In this document: piece after piece, positions 27,074 through 35,897 of the stretch
How the letters are laid out: every line of letters begins with the position of its first letter
Numbering within the stretch: the first letter of the stretch is position 1
Source of the DNA: OFTM10 sp964344055
GTDB lineage: Bacteria; Actinomycetota; Acidimicrobiia; Acidimicrobiales; Aldehydirespiratoraceae
Reading direction: 5' to 3'
DNA length: 64,000 nucleotides
NCBI GenBank assembly: GCA_964344055.1
Contig: CAYFLT010000001.1
Location: 62,001 to 126,000, forward strand
The notes under the pieces: model-generated
What the model saw: only the letters and a program-made list of their open reading frames with translations
Told to the model about the DNA's origin: nothing
Database searches by the model: none
Position numbers and translations under genes: made by a program

Positions 27074-27832
27074 TCAGCTCCCGAGGCCCTTCATCCTGTC
27101 GAGCACGGTGTCGGGGGTCGGCTCGTACAGTTCGTCGACGATCTTGCCGTCGGCAAGGAACACGACCCGGTCGGAGTAGCTGGCGGCGACCGGATCGTGG
27201 GTGACCATGACGATGGTCTGGCCCAGCTCGCGGACCGCACGGCGCATGAAGTCGAGGATCTCGGCGCCGGTGGTGGAATCGAGGTTCCCGGTGGGTTCGT
27301 CGGCGAAGACGATCTCGGGTCGGCTGGCCAGGGCCCGAGACACCGCCACCCGCTGCTGTTGGCCGCCGGAGAGCTCATTGGGGCGATGGCTGGTGCGGTC
27401 GGCGAGTCCCACGGTGTTGACGACCTGGTCGATCCACACCGGGTCGGGGCTGCGGCCGGCGAGATCCATCGGGAGGGTGATGTTCTCCATCGCAGTGAGC
27501 GTGGGCACGAGGTTGAACGACTGGAAGATGAAGCCGACGCGGTCGCGGCGCAGCAGGGTCAGCTGGCGCTCGGACAGGGTGGCGAGATCGGTTTCGCCGA
27601 TCAGGATGCTTCCGTCGGTGACGGTGTCGAGGCCGGCCAGGCAATGCATCAGGGTGGACTTACCGGAGCCGGAGGGGCCCATGATCGCCGTGAAGCGACC
27701 GGTGTCGAACGAGACGTCGATCTCGTCGAGGGCGTGGACCGCGGTGTCGCCGCGGCCGTAGATCTTGGAGACCCGGACGGCCGATGCTGCGGTGGTGCGC
27801 TGGTCCGGTACGGGGGGAGCGAGGAGGGTCAT
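27074..27832 (-). CDS. MacB/LolD-like ABC transporter ATP-binding protein
   Basis: 252 residues with Walker A GPSGSGKST, FIFQSFNLVPTLTAMENI, signature ELSGGQQQRVAVSRAL, Walker B IVFADEPTGNLDS and H-loop MVTHDPVAA. Start ATG 27832 has AAAGG upstream. It heads the first of two adjacent ATPase-permease pairs that share order, spacing and sequence. About 160 bases upstream are three CTCAGGG repeats one helical turn apart that may bind the NarL-type regulator encoded next door. Confidence 0.92.
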   Translation of the reverse strand: MTLLAPPVPDQRTTAASAVRVSKIYGRGDTAVHALDEIDVSFDTGRFTAIMGPSGSGKSTLMHCLAGLDTVTDGSILIGETDLATLSERQLTLLRRDRVGFIFQSFNLVPTLTAMENITLPMDLAGRSPDPVWIDQVVNTVGLADRTSHRPNELSGGQQQRVAVSRALASRPEIVFADEPTGNLDSTTGAEILDFMRRAVRELGQTIVMVTHDPVAASYSDRVVFLADGKIVDELYEPTPDTVLDRMKGLGS

Positions 27833-27986
27833 GTTCCGCCTTTCGAAACGGTGATTCGTGACGTTCTCTGTGTCCTCTGCAACGTACGAATTCGCACCGA
27901 TCGGGTCGTCCGGCTGGGAGCGGATTCCGATCTCATGACATCGGCTGACCTGCGGGTGGCGCGACTCATCCTTTCGGACGAGTTCG

Positions 27987-28017
27987 CCTCAGGGCTCCCT
28001 CAGGGTCCGGCTCAGGG
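27987..28017. promoter_or_regulatory. Three phased CTCAGGG repeats upstream of the ABC unit
   Basis: CTCAGGG occurs at 27988, 27999 and 28011, spaced 11 and 12 bases, so on one face of the helix; the last overlaps the end of the response-regulator gene. The complement CCCTGAG also occurs upstream of the second ABC unit (24465) and of the kinase gene (29925). Control by the NarL-type regulator is inferred. Confidence 0.4.
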
Positions 28018-28680
28018 TTGGCCGGGGCGGACGATGCCGCTCTCGTAGGCCGCGACGACGGCCTGGACCCGGTCACGGACGCCGAGCTTCATGAGAATCC
28101 GGCCCACATGGGTCTTGACCGTGGTCTCGCCGACGAACAGCTCCTCTGCGATTTCCGCGTTGGAGAGACCCCGGGCCATGGCCACCAGGACCTCGGTCTC
28201 CCGTTCGGTCAGCTGATCCAGGCCGGCGGCCTCGTTGACGACCGCTGGACCGTTCTGAGCGAACTCCTCGACCAGCCGGCGGGTGATGGAAGGGGCGAGC
28301 AGTGCCTCACCGTCCGCGATCACCCTCACGGCCTCGATCAGCTGTTCGGGCGGCGTGTCCTTCAGGAGGAATCCGGCCGCGCCGGCGCGGAGCGCGCCGT
28401 AGACGTACTCGTCGAGATCGAAGGTGGTGAGGATGAGAATCCGCGACTCGACGGTCGGATCCTCGGTGAGGATTCGGGTGGCTTCGACCCCGTCGAGCTC
28501 CGGCATGCGGATGTCCATGAGAACCACATCGGGTCGGGCCTGGCGGATGATGTCGAGCGCTTCCCGGCCGTTCTCGGCTTCCGCGATCACTTCGAACCCG
28601 GCGGATTCCAGGATCATGCGAAAGCCGGTCCGCATGAGTGCCTGGTCGTCGACCACTGCGACCCGGAGTGGAGGGTTCAT
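28012..28680 (-). CDS. NarL/LuxR-type response regulator
   Basis: 222 residues. The receiver has the acidic pair DD at 11-12, phospho-acceptor Asp56 in VVLMDIRMP, and a Lys in LLKDTPPE. The C-terminal LuxR helix-turn-helix reads LTERETEVLVAMARGLSNAEIAEELFVGETTVKTHVGRILMKL. It overlaps the upstream kinase gene by 4 bases (ATGA), so they are a cognate pair. It probably controls the ABC units downstream, as in LiaRS- or LnrJK-like modules; the shared CCCTGAGG motif at three nearby promoters supports this but is not proof. Confidence 0.92.
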   Translation of the reverse strand: MNPPLRVAVVDDQALMRTGFRMILESAGFEVIAEAENGREALDIIRQARPDVVLMDIRMPELDGVEATRILTEDPTVESRILILTTFDLDEYVYGALRAGAAGFLLKDTPPEQLIEAVRVIADGEALLAPSITRRLVEEFAQNGPAVVNEAAGLDQLTERETEVLVAMARGLSNAEIAEELFVGETTVKTHVGRILMKLGVRDRVQAVVAAYESGIVRPGQP

Positions 28681-29861
28681 GGGCCGTCCCCGATGGGGAA
28701 CGCGGCACTGACCTGGTAGCCGCCGCCCGTTCGTGGGCCCGCTCGGAGGGTGCCGCCGAATGCCTCGACCCGTTCCCGCATGCCGACGATGCCTTGGCCG
28801 GCACCGGTGGCGATAGCCGACGCTCCTCGGCCGTCGTCGGACACCCGGACTTCGAGCTGACCCGGGGAGTACACCAGCCGAACTTCCGCAGTGGCCGGCC
28901 CGGCGTGTTTGAGCGTGTTGGTCAGGCCTTCCTGCACGACTCGGTAGGCGGACACCTCGAGGCTCGGAGGAAGAGGCTGCGAGTCACCCTCGACGGTGAT
29001 GTCGACCGGCAAGCCGGCCTTCTCGCAGTGCTCGATGAGCCGCCCGAAGTCATCGAGGGTCGGGGCGGGAGCCAGCTCGGCCACCTCGTCGTCGCTTCGA
29101 AGCACTCCGAGGATCCGGCGCATTTCGTCGAGTGATTCCCGACCGGTCGCCTCGATGGCGGTGAGCGCATCGCCGGCTCGCTCGGGGTCGGAATCGAGCA
29201 CCCGCCGAGCGGCGCCGGCCTGGACGACCATGACGCTCATGGAGTGGGCGACCACGTCGTGCAACTCCCGTGCGATTCGGGTGCGTTCTTCGGCGACGGC
29301 GCGGTCGGCCTCCGCCGCCTGCTGGGCGGCACTGCGGCTCGCGGTGAGCTCGAGTTCCTTCATGTAGGCCCGGCGAGTTCGGAGGTTGTCGCCGAGGATC
29401 CAGGCCGTGCCGTACATGATGATGAACGCCGGCACGGCCAGCCACGGCAGGTCCTCCTCGGGGCTGAGGACGCCGACCAGTCCGACGATCACGACGGTGG
29501 CGACCGCCGCGACGCCGTGGTGGAGAGAGCGGGGTCGGTCGATGTGGGCAGCCACGCTGTAGACAGCAATGAACAGGGTCGGCCCGACGGGCTCGTCGGG
29601 GTAGTCGAGCACCCAGAACGTGATGTTGGACACCAGCACCAGCCACATCGCCAGGACGGGACGGAGCCGACGGATCGACACCGGCAGCGTGGTCGCGATG
29701 ATCAGGAACCAGCCGAAGGGGCCGAGTTCGCGTTCGCTGCCGGTGGCCTCCGCCGTCACCGCCGCGGCGATCGAGAAGACGAGCAGCACTGTGGTGAGGA
29801 GGGCGTCGGCGAACAGCGGGTGCGCCCGGATGTAGTCCACGGGATGTCGCACTGCTGCCAT
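28677..29861 (-). CDS. Sensor histidine kinase, NarL-partner (HisKA_3) type
   Basis: 394 residues. About five membrane helices fill residues 15-160, as in DesK-like sensors with no large external domain. The HisKA_3 box TRIARELHDVVAHSMSVMVVQAG has the phospho-accepting His201; the ATPase part follows with YRVVQEGLTNTLKHAG (N box) and VSDDGRGA. ATG 29861 is chosen over longer readings because it begins right before the first helix and has TACGGT 6 bases upstream, a leaderless promoter. A perfect CCTC/GAGG palindrome lies 60 bases upstream. It likely senses membrane state or a membrane-active compound. Confidence 0.9.
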   Translation of the reverse strand: MAAVRHPVDYIRAHPLFADALLTTVLLVFSIAAAVTAEATGSERELGPFGWFLIIATTLPVSIRRLRPVLAMWLVLVSNITFWVLDYPDEPVGPTLFIAVYSVAAHIDRPRSLHHGVAAVATVVIVGLVGVLSPEEDLPWLAVPAFIIMYGTAWILGDNLRTRRAYMKELELTASRSAAQQAAEADRAVAEERTRIARELHDVVAHSMSVMVVQAGAARRVLDSDPERAGDALTAIEATGRESLDEMRRILGVLRSDDEVAELAPAPTLDDFGRLIEHCEKAGLPVDITVEGDSQPLPPSLEVSAYRVVQEGLTNTLKHAGPATAEVRLVYSPGQLEVRVSDDGRGASAIATGAGQGIVGMRERVEAFGGTLRAGPRTGGGYQVSAAFPIGDGP

Positions 29862-29867
29862 GAGAAC

Positions 29868-29873
29868 ACCGTA
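29868..29873 (-). promoter_or_regulatory. Leaderless -10 box of the histidine kinase gene
   Basis: TACGGT on the minus strand, 6 bases before the ATG at 29861. Confidence 0.45.
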
Positions 29874-29917
29874 CGGAGTCCCCGGTCCTCTGCGCATCAT
29901 CCACGGTGGCGACCAGT

Positions 29918-29933
29918 GGTCCTCCCTGAGGAC
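29918..29933. promoter_or_regulatory. GTCCTC-CCT-GAGGAC palindrome, candidate response-regulator site
   Basis: A perfect 6-bp inverted repeat (29919-29933) about 60 bases upstream of the kinase start. Fifteen bases (GGTCCTCCCTGAGGA) are identical to 24459-24473 upstream of the second ABC unit. A shared site for the NarL-type regulator is inferred. Confidence 0.4.
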
Positions 29934-29958
29934 GAGGGCAGATGGCCCGGGCGGCATC

Positions 29959-29964
29959 TACGCT
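29959..29964 (+). promoter_or_regulatory. Leaderless -10 box of the cyclase/ATPase gene
   Basis: TACGCT, 6 bases before the GTG at 29971; supports this start over an in-frame ATG at 29860. Confidence 0.5.
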
Positions 29965-29970
29965 GAAGCC

Positions 29971-32900
29971 GTGCTCTGTCCGTCATGCCAGGCCGAAGTG
30001 GCCGATGACGCTCGCTTCTGCAGCTCGTGTGGTCACGAGATGAGTCGGCGCGCCGACGAACGGCGGGTCGTCACCGTGCTGTTCGCCGACATCGTCGGGT
30101 TCACCGGTCTCTCCGAGGACCGGGATCCCGAGCAGGTGAAGAACCTGGTCGACCGGTGTTTCGCCCGGTTGGCCGACGACATCACGTCCTTCGGCGGCCG
30201 AGTCGACAAGGTCATCGGCGACGCCATCGTGGCCCTCTTCGGGGCGCCGATCGCGCACGAGGACGACGCCGAGCGGGCCGTCCGAGCATCGCTTCGCATG
30301 CAGGACACGGTCAGCCGCTTCGACAGTGAGACCGGCATGGGAATCCGCTTGCGTATCGGCGTGAACACCGGCGAGGTCCTCGTCGGCGCCATCTCGGCCG
30401 GAGACGACTACACGGCGATGGGTGACGTGGTGAACACCGCCTCCCGGCTCCAGACCACTGCCGAGCCCGGCACGGTCGTCGTCGGGCCCGCCACTCACGA
30501 GGCCACGGCCGAGGTGATCCGCTACCGGTCCCTAGGCCAGATCCACGCGCGGGGCCGTGAGGAGCCGGTCGCCGCCCATCGCGCTCTCGAACCGTTCGGA
30601 CTGCCGGGGGAGCGACGCAGCCGGATCGACGCCCCACTCGTGGGCCGGGATCCTGAGCTGAATCTGCTTCGCGAGGTGCTGGATTCGGCGTTCGATCACA
30701 GTCGGGCGCATCTGATCGCATTGGCCGGTGAGGCCGGGGTGGGGAAGTCGCGGCTCGCCACCGAGGTGGCCGATCTCGCCCGATTCGATCACGACGCCAT
30801 CATCCTCCGGGGCCGCTGCCTGCCATACGGCGAAGCCAACATCTGGTGGCCGATCGCCGAGGCCTTCTCGAATGCGATGAAGCTTCCGCCCGGGGTCGAG
30901 CTGGGTGAGGCCCGCGACGTGTGCTCCGCTGCGATCACCGAGATGCTCGGAGATCTCGCCGCCACGCTCGATGTCGAGCGCACCGTCGAAGGCCTGGCCC
31001 ACCTGCTCGGCCACGACACGTCGCTCTCTCGGCTCGACCCCGATCGGGCCACGGCCGAGGCGATGCGATCCATCCGCGTCGTGGTCAACATGCTGCTCGC
31101 GAAGCGGCCCGTGGTGATCTGGCTCAACGATCTCCAGTGGGCCGACGAGGCCGTGCTGCGCCTCGTCGACGACCTCCTCGAGCGTCTGAGTCGACGTCCT
31201 CTGGTCTTTCTCGGCACCGGAACGCACACCCTGTTCGATCGTTGGATGCCCCGACCCGGGCGTTTCAACTCACTCGCCCTCACCCTCGATCCCCTCGACA
31301 CGGCGTCGATGGATCATCTCGCGGCGATGTTGGCGCCGGAGTTGGACGAGGACGCCCGGCGAGAACTGGTGGAGCGTTCGGGAGGGAACCCGCTCTTCCT
31401 CGAGGAGATGGCCAGGGTCGTGGCCGGCTCCGATCAGACCACCATCGATCAGCTACCGGCCAACGTCCGCTCGGTGATCAGCGCCCGCCTCGATGCGCTC
31501 AGCGATGGCGCGCGGTCGGTCATCGCGAACGCGGCCGTGCTCGGTATTCGGGGCGAGGTGGTGGCACTCGCGAAGATGGGTGAGTCCACCGGCGGCACCG
31601 CTGACGTGCAGGACGCCCTTCGCGATCTGGTCAGGGCCGATCTTCTCGACGCGGCGGCCTCCACCTGGTCCTTCCGTTCGAATCTGGTCCGCGACGTCGT
31701 CTACGAACGGCTCACCAAGACCGACCGGGCGTGGCGACACGCGGGGATCGCCCTCTGGCTCGAGGCCCATCCCGGCTCGGCAGGCTCTGAGGCGATCGCG
31801 TACCACTATCGCCGGGCCGCCCAGCTCGACGACGAGATCGGTGGGGTCCAGGACCTCGACATCGATCTCAGCACCCGTGCGGTCGATTGGGCCGTACGGG
31901 CCGCCCAGGACATCGCCGGGCCGGCCTCGCTGCCGCACGCCGAGTCCCTTTACGAGACCGCGCTGGAGATGGTCGAACCCGAGGATCCCCGGCGCATCGA
32001 TCTCCTCATCGACCGCGCCTCCACGTGGATCCGGAGCCTCAGTCTCGAGGAAGCCGCCGCGGACCTCGAGGAGGCCCGGCTGCTCGTCGAGGGTCTGAAC
32101 GATGCCCCCCGCGAGGTCTCGTGGCGGCTGGCCGCCAGCGAGCTCGCTCAATGGTCCGACGACACCATCGCCGCGATGTCCCACGCACGCGAAGCACACG
32201 ACATCGCCCGCGGCGCGAACGACGAGCTGCTCGTGGCCGCCAGCCAGCGGCGGATCGGAATGGTGCAGCTGTTCTCCGGAGATCACACCGCCGCGGAGGA
32301 GTCGATCGCGGCCTCCCTCGCCGTCTACGAACTGGCGGGTGACGTGACCGGGATGGCGTGGGCCCGCCAGAACCTCGCCTGGATCGCCTTCATCGAGGGG
32401 CACATGGCGGAGGCGGAGGTGCGATTGAAGGCTGCTTCCGAGGCGTTCGCGGCCACTGGCGATCGCGCTGGACAGGCCTGGACATCGGGTCTCCTCGCGT
32501 ATGTCCGCATCTACGACGGACGTTTCGCGGAGGCTGACGAGTTGGCGCGCCGCACCCTCGAGGACGGTACGGAGGCCGGTGACGCCTGGGGTCAGGGGAT
32601 GATGCACGTCGCCCTCGCCACGTCCGCCCTGTGGACAGGTCGAATCGACGAGGCACTCGACCACACCGCGGAGGCGCTCACCATCTTCCCGGAGGGATCC
32701 GACACGACCGGCCCGAGCCAGGCTGCTGCCGTTCGGGGTCGAGCTCTGGTCCGGCGTGGCCACGTCGACGAGGGATTCGCGGTGATGCATGCGGCCGCGG
32801 AGCTCAACCCCCTCGGGCCGCCCCACGAGCTCCTCCACACATCGATCGCGGCAGCCGCCGCCACGGTGGGCGACACCGAACGGGCGATCCGGAACTTCCC

Positions 32901-33450
32901 CGACCTGGTCGATTTCGACCCGGACCTGATCGGTGAGTCCGAACGGACGGTCGCCCGAGCCCTCACTTCCCTCCAGCTCGGTGACGTCGACACCGCCTAC
33001 GCCCTGCTCGACGGCCTGCCCGCTCCGGGAGAGCGACGCGGGTCCACATGGGCCGCGTTGGCGTTGGTCGCCGCTGCTCTCGGCAAGGACATCGCCCAGT
33101 GGGTCGACACCGTCGAGGCGTCGAGCCGGGCCACCTACGCCGACCGCGTGCTGGTGCGGACCGCCGTGGCGTGCGCGGCGGCCCGGGTCGGCGACGAGGC
33201 CGGAGCGCTGGTCGCGCTCCAGCGTGCCGGGGACGCCATTCCCGAGGGGGGCGACCACGTCCACCCGGCGGTCGTCGCGGCGGCCAGGGCGGCCTGTCTC
33301 GCCGCAACGGGATCGGCAGACGCCCACGGCGCGGCGCAGGCCGCCGAAACCCGGTTCATCGCTCTCGGAATCGATGGCGTGGGTTGGCGCACGGCCTTCG
33401 GCGCGGCGTCCGGAGCGATTGCATCGGATCAGCCGCAGGCGTCGTCATAG
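29971..33450 (+). CDS. Class III adenylate cyclase / AAA ATPase / TPR regulator with zinc ribbon
   Basis: 1159 residues in four parts. A zinc ribbon (C3, C6, C17, C20) opens the protein. The class III cyclase domain follows: metal-binding Asp40 (FADIVGF) and Asp84 (KVIGDAI), Lys80 as the adenine-selecting residue, and YTAMGDVVNTASR with the transition-state Asn and Arg, so it looks active and ATP-specific. Next is an AAA/STAND-type ATPase with P-loop GEAGVGKSR (about residues 253-261) and Walker B VIWLNDLQWAD. The last 500 residues are TPR-like helical repeats. GTG 29971 fits a leaderless promoter and puts the zinc ribbon at the N-terminus. Its stop overlaps the convergent DUF4173 gene by 22 bases. 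The ligand is unknown. Confidence 0.88.
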   Translation: MLCPSCQAEVADDARFCSSCGHEMSRRADERRVVTVLFADIVGFTGLSEDRDPEQVKNLVDRCFARLADDITSFGGRVDKVIGDAIVALFGAPIAHEDDAERAVRASLRMQDTVSRFDSETGMGIRLRIGVNTGEVLVGAISAGDDYTAMGDVVNTASRLQTTAEPGTVVVGPATHEATAEVIRYRSLGQIHARGREEPVAAHRALEPFGLPGERRSRIDAPLVGRDPELNLLREVLDSAFDHSRAHLIALAGEAGVGKSRLATEVADLARFDHDAIILRGRCLPYGEANIWWPIAEAFSNAMKLPPGVELGEARDVCSAAITEMLGDLAATLDVERTVEGLAHLLGHDTSLSRLDPDRATAEAMRSIRVVVNMLLAKRPVVIWLNDLQWADEAVLRLVDDLLERLSRRPLVFLGTGTHTLFDRWMPRPGRFNSLALTLDPLDTASMDHLAAMLAPELDEDARRELVERSGGNPLFLEEMARVVAGSDQTTIDQLPANVRSVISARLDALSDGARSVIANAAVLGIRGEVVALAKMGESTGGTADVQDALRDLVRADLLDAAASTWSFRSNLVRDVVYERLTKTDRAWRHAGIALWLEAHPGSAGSEAIAYHYRRAAQLDDEIGGVQDLDIDLSTRAVDWAVRAAQDIAGPASLPHAESLYETALEMVEPEDPRRIDLLIDRASTWIRSLSLEEAAADLEEARLLVEGLNDAPREVSWRLAASELAQWSDDTIAAMSHAREAHDIARGANDELLVAASQRRIGMVQLFSGDHTAAEESIAASLAVYELAGDVTGMAWARQNLAWIAFIEGHMAEAEVRLKAASEAFAATGDRAGQAWTSGLLAYVRIYDGRFAEADELARRTLEDGTEAGDAWGQGMMHVALATSALWTGRIDEALDHTAEALTIFPEGSDTTGPSQAAAVRGRALVRRGHVDEGFAVMHAAAELNPLGPPHELLHTSIAAAAATVGDTERAIRNFPDLVDFDPDLIGESERTVARALTSLQLGDVDTAYALLDGLPAPGERRGSTWAALALVAAALGKDIAQWVDTVEASSRATYADRVLVRTAVACAAARVGDEAGALVALQRAGDAIPEGGDHVHPAVVAAARAACLAATGSADAHGAAQAAETRFIALGIDGVGWRTAFGAASGAIASDQPQASS

Positions 33451-34877
33451 GCGGCTGCCGCTCGCGCCCGGCTCCGGTGGAAGACCGCGATGCGGTCATC
33501 GGGCCGGTCGAGTTCGCCGCAGATGTGCTCGGCGAGGGTCGGATCGGTCACGAGCGTCGGCAACGCATCGTCACCGAGATTCCGGGTCAGGTATTCCAGG
33601 TCGAGCTGGTCCGTGCCACCGAAGCGGTCGAGGTTGCGCTGCGCCACAAGTGCCTCGGGATTCACGATGTTCACCGCAAGGAGGGTGACCAACGCCGACG
33701 TGAGCACGGCGGCCGGGAGCTCGATCCTCAGCCGACCCATCCGGTGGGCGGCAACGGCGATGAAGACGACGCCGATCCACACCGCGAACACGATCGTGAA
33801 GAGTCGCATCATGGTGAGTCCGAACGCCTCCTCGTAGAGGAACAGCCGGCGCACTGCCACGGCCACCACCACGATGGTCAGGGCAATCGTGCCGAGTTCG
33901 AGCCCGAGGATCAGTCGTCGACCCCGCTCGGTCAGCTCGCCCCGGTGCCGTTCGAGGAGCCGCAGCACCGCAAGGGTGAGAACGGCAGCGGCGAGCAGCT
34001 GGAAGAACCCCTGGCGGGCGTACTCGGCGTAGGTCAAGCCCGTGGTGCGTAGGACGTAGCCGTTGCCGGCCACCATCGACACGACCTGGGTGGCGGTGAA
34101 CGCCGCGTAGACGGCGAGGATGCCACCGAGCGTCGTTGCGATTTCGGTCGCCCCCAGGCGAACTCTTGGTGGCCGTGGTGATTCGATCCTGCCCCAGGCG
34201 GCGTGTCCGAGCAGGGCGCTCGCACCGACCGTGCCCCCCGACACCAGCAGTGCGTTGCGGCTGATCAGCCCCGGATCGATCGAGACGGTGACGAGGTCGC
34301 GGAAGAGCGCGTCGGCCGATGCCAGGAGGGCCAGGAGGATGACGACGACGGGGGCGGCGAGTGCGATGCCGCGGACCAGCAGGGCCATCCTCCTGAACGC
34401 GCCCCCGTCGCGGGGCAGCGTCGCCGATACGGCCCGGCCCACGAACTCGGCCGACATCACGGCCGGTTCCAGCAGCGGTCGAGGCCGGATGAGTCGGCCC
34501 AGCGCGGCACCGACCGGGTTCGGCTCGTCACGCAGCATCGCGGCAAGGCTGACCAGGCCGAGCACGGCAAGCACGTTGAGCGGCACCAGCCACGGGCTCG
34601 TCCGGACGACCACGAACCCCGCGGGCACGACGGCCGCGAGGAGACAGACGACGGCTCCCGGACTCGTGGCCCAACCACCGACCCGAGCGGCGGCGATGGC
34701 CGCGAGGAGGAAGCCGGCAGTCACCAGGCCGACCGGATGTTGGGCGGCGAGGGCGAATGGCACGGCCACCGTCGGCAGGACGAGGAGGGGGCGAGGTCCT
34801 GGCTCCAGGCGCCACGCGTTCGGGGACGGTCGGGACCGCCGGGCGGGCGCGTCGAAGGAAGGAGCGGTCGTAGTCAC
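33429..34877 (-). CDS. DUF4173-type multi-pass membrane protein
   Basis: 482 residues with ten or more hydrophobic segments. The central stretch LRTTGLTYAEYARQGFFQLLAAAVLTL is the hallmark of DUF4153/DUF4173 proteins, whose role is unknown. GTG 34877 has GAGG 7 bases upstream. The gene starts 9 bases after the stop of the histidine kinase, so it is the third gene of the response-regulator operon; it may be a target or an accessory sensor. The C-terminal 100 residues are soluble (LDRFGGTDQLDLEYL...). The end overlaps the convergent cyclase gene by 22 bases. Confidence 0.8.
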   Translation of the reverse strand: MTTTAPSFDAPARRSRPSPNAWRLEPGPRPLLVLPTVAVPFALAAQHPVGLVTAGFLLAAIAAARVGGWATSPGAVVCLLAAVVPAGFVVVRTSPWLVPLNVLAVLGLVSLAAMLRDEPNPVGAALGRLIRPRPLLEPAVMSAEFVGRAVSATLPRDGGAFRRMALLVRGIALAAPVVVILLALLASADALFRDLVTVSIDPGLISRNALLVSGGTVGASALLGHAAWGRIESPRPPRVRLGATEIATTLGGILAVYAAFTATQVVSMVAGNGYVLRTTGLTYAEYARQGFFQLLAAAVLTLAVLRLLERHRGELTERGRRLILGLELGTIALTIVVVAVAVRRLFLYEEAFGLTMMRLFTIVFAVWIGVVFIAVAAHRMGRLRIELPAAVLTSALVTLLAVNIVNPEALVAQRNLDRFGGTDQLDLEYLTRNLGDDALPTLVTDPTLAEHICGELDRPDDRIAVFHRSRARAAAAYDDACG

Positions 34878-34886
34878 TGGTTCACC

Positions 34887-35897
34887 TCAGGGTCTGGACG
34901 GGAGTTCGACGATCAGGCGGCATCCGGTCGGGTCGACACCGGCCGCGTGGATCGTCCCGCCGTGGAGTTCCACGATCCATTGGGCGATGGCGAGTCCGAG
35001 ACCGGTGCCGCCGGACTCGGTGGAGCGGGAGTGCGATCCTCGCTGGTAGCGCTCGAAGATGCGGGTGGCGTCGCCGTCGGGGATACCGGGGCCCCGATCG
35101 ATCACTTCGAGGCGGATGTGGCCGTTGTCGCCCAATGCCCGCACGTCGACCGAAGCGCCGTCCGGGCTGAAGCGGGTGGCGTTGTCGAGGAGGTTCGCGA
35201 GGACCTGATGGAGTCGCTCCCGGTCGCCGGTGACGGTGAGATCGGGCGGCTGGATGTCGATCTGCACGGGGCATCCGGGTCGATGCAGCGCGATCTCCTG
35301 GGCGGCCTCCCGCGCCAGGGCGTGGAGGGGGACGGGTTCGGCCTCGAGGGGGATCGCCCCCGACTCCAGGCGGCTCAGGTCGAGGAGCTGGGAGACGAGT
35401 CGGCCCAGGCGCTCGGTCTGAGTGAGCATGGTGGCGAGCAGTTCGGTGTCGGGGTCGGACACGCCGTCGACGATGTTCTCCAGGTTGGCCTGGAGCGCGG
35501 TGATCGGCGTACGAAGCTCGTGGCTCACCATCGCGATCAGGTCGCGGCGCTCCCGATCCACTTCGGCGAGCTGGGCAGCCATGGCGTTGAACGCCCGGGC
35601 GAGCTCGCCGACTTCGTCGGCGCTCGTGGCGGTGACGGTGGCGCGGTAGTCGCCCCGCGCCATGCGGTTGGTGGCGGCCACCATCTCCCGGAGAGGGGAG
35701 ACGATGCCGCCGGCGAAGAACCACATGATCGCCACGCCGATCGCTGCCGAGATGATCGGTCGGATCCACACCGGCCATCCGAGCCGGTAGCCGATCGTGC
35801 TGACGAGGGCCGCGATCGCGATCGCGCCGATGATCACCGCAGAGAGCTTCCACTTGATCGACGGGAGTACGTCGAGCGGCCGCCAGTCTCGCCGCAT
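34887..35897 (-). CDS. Sensor histidine kinase with HAMP domain
   Basis: 336 residues. Two membrane helices (about 18-38 and 46-66) with hardly any loop between, then HAMP (VSPLREMVAATNRMARGDY), HisKA with His126 in MVSHELRTPITAL, and the HATPase parts LLDNATRFSPDG (N), DRGPGIPDGDATRIFERY (G1/F) and GGTGLGLAIAQWIVELHGG (G2). The lack of an external domain suggests it senses the membrane or a partner such as the DUF4173 protein in the same operon. Its start shares one base with the regulator stop (TGATG). Confidence 0.93.
   Translation of the reverse strand: MRRDWRPLDVLPSIKWKLSAVIIGAIAIAALVSTIGYRLGWPVWIRPIISAAIGVAIMWFFAGGIVSPLREMVAATNRMARGDYRATVTATSADEVGELARAFNAMAAQLAEVDRERRDLIAMVSHELRTPITALQANLENIVDGVSDPDTELLATMLTQTERLGRLVSQLLDLSRLESGAIPLEAEPVPLHALAREAAQEIALHRPGCPVQIDIQPPDLTVTGDRERLHQVLANLLDNATRFSPDGASVDVRALGDNGHIRLEVIDRGPGIPDGDATRIFERYQRGSHSRSTESGGTGLGLAIAQWIVELHGGTIHAAGVDPTGCRLIVELPSRP

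Noticed and set aside
27833..28011. Riboswitch or small RNA before the first ABC unit
   Set aside because: Only short CTCAGGG repeats are seen; no conserved aptamer pattern.
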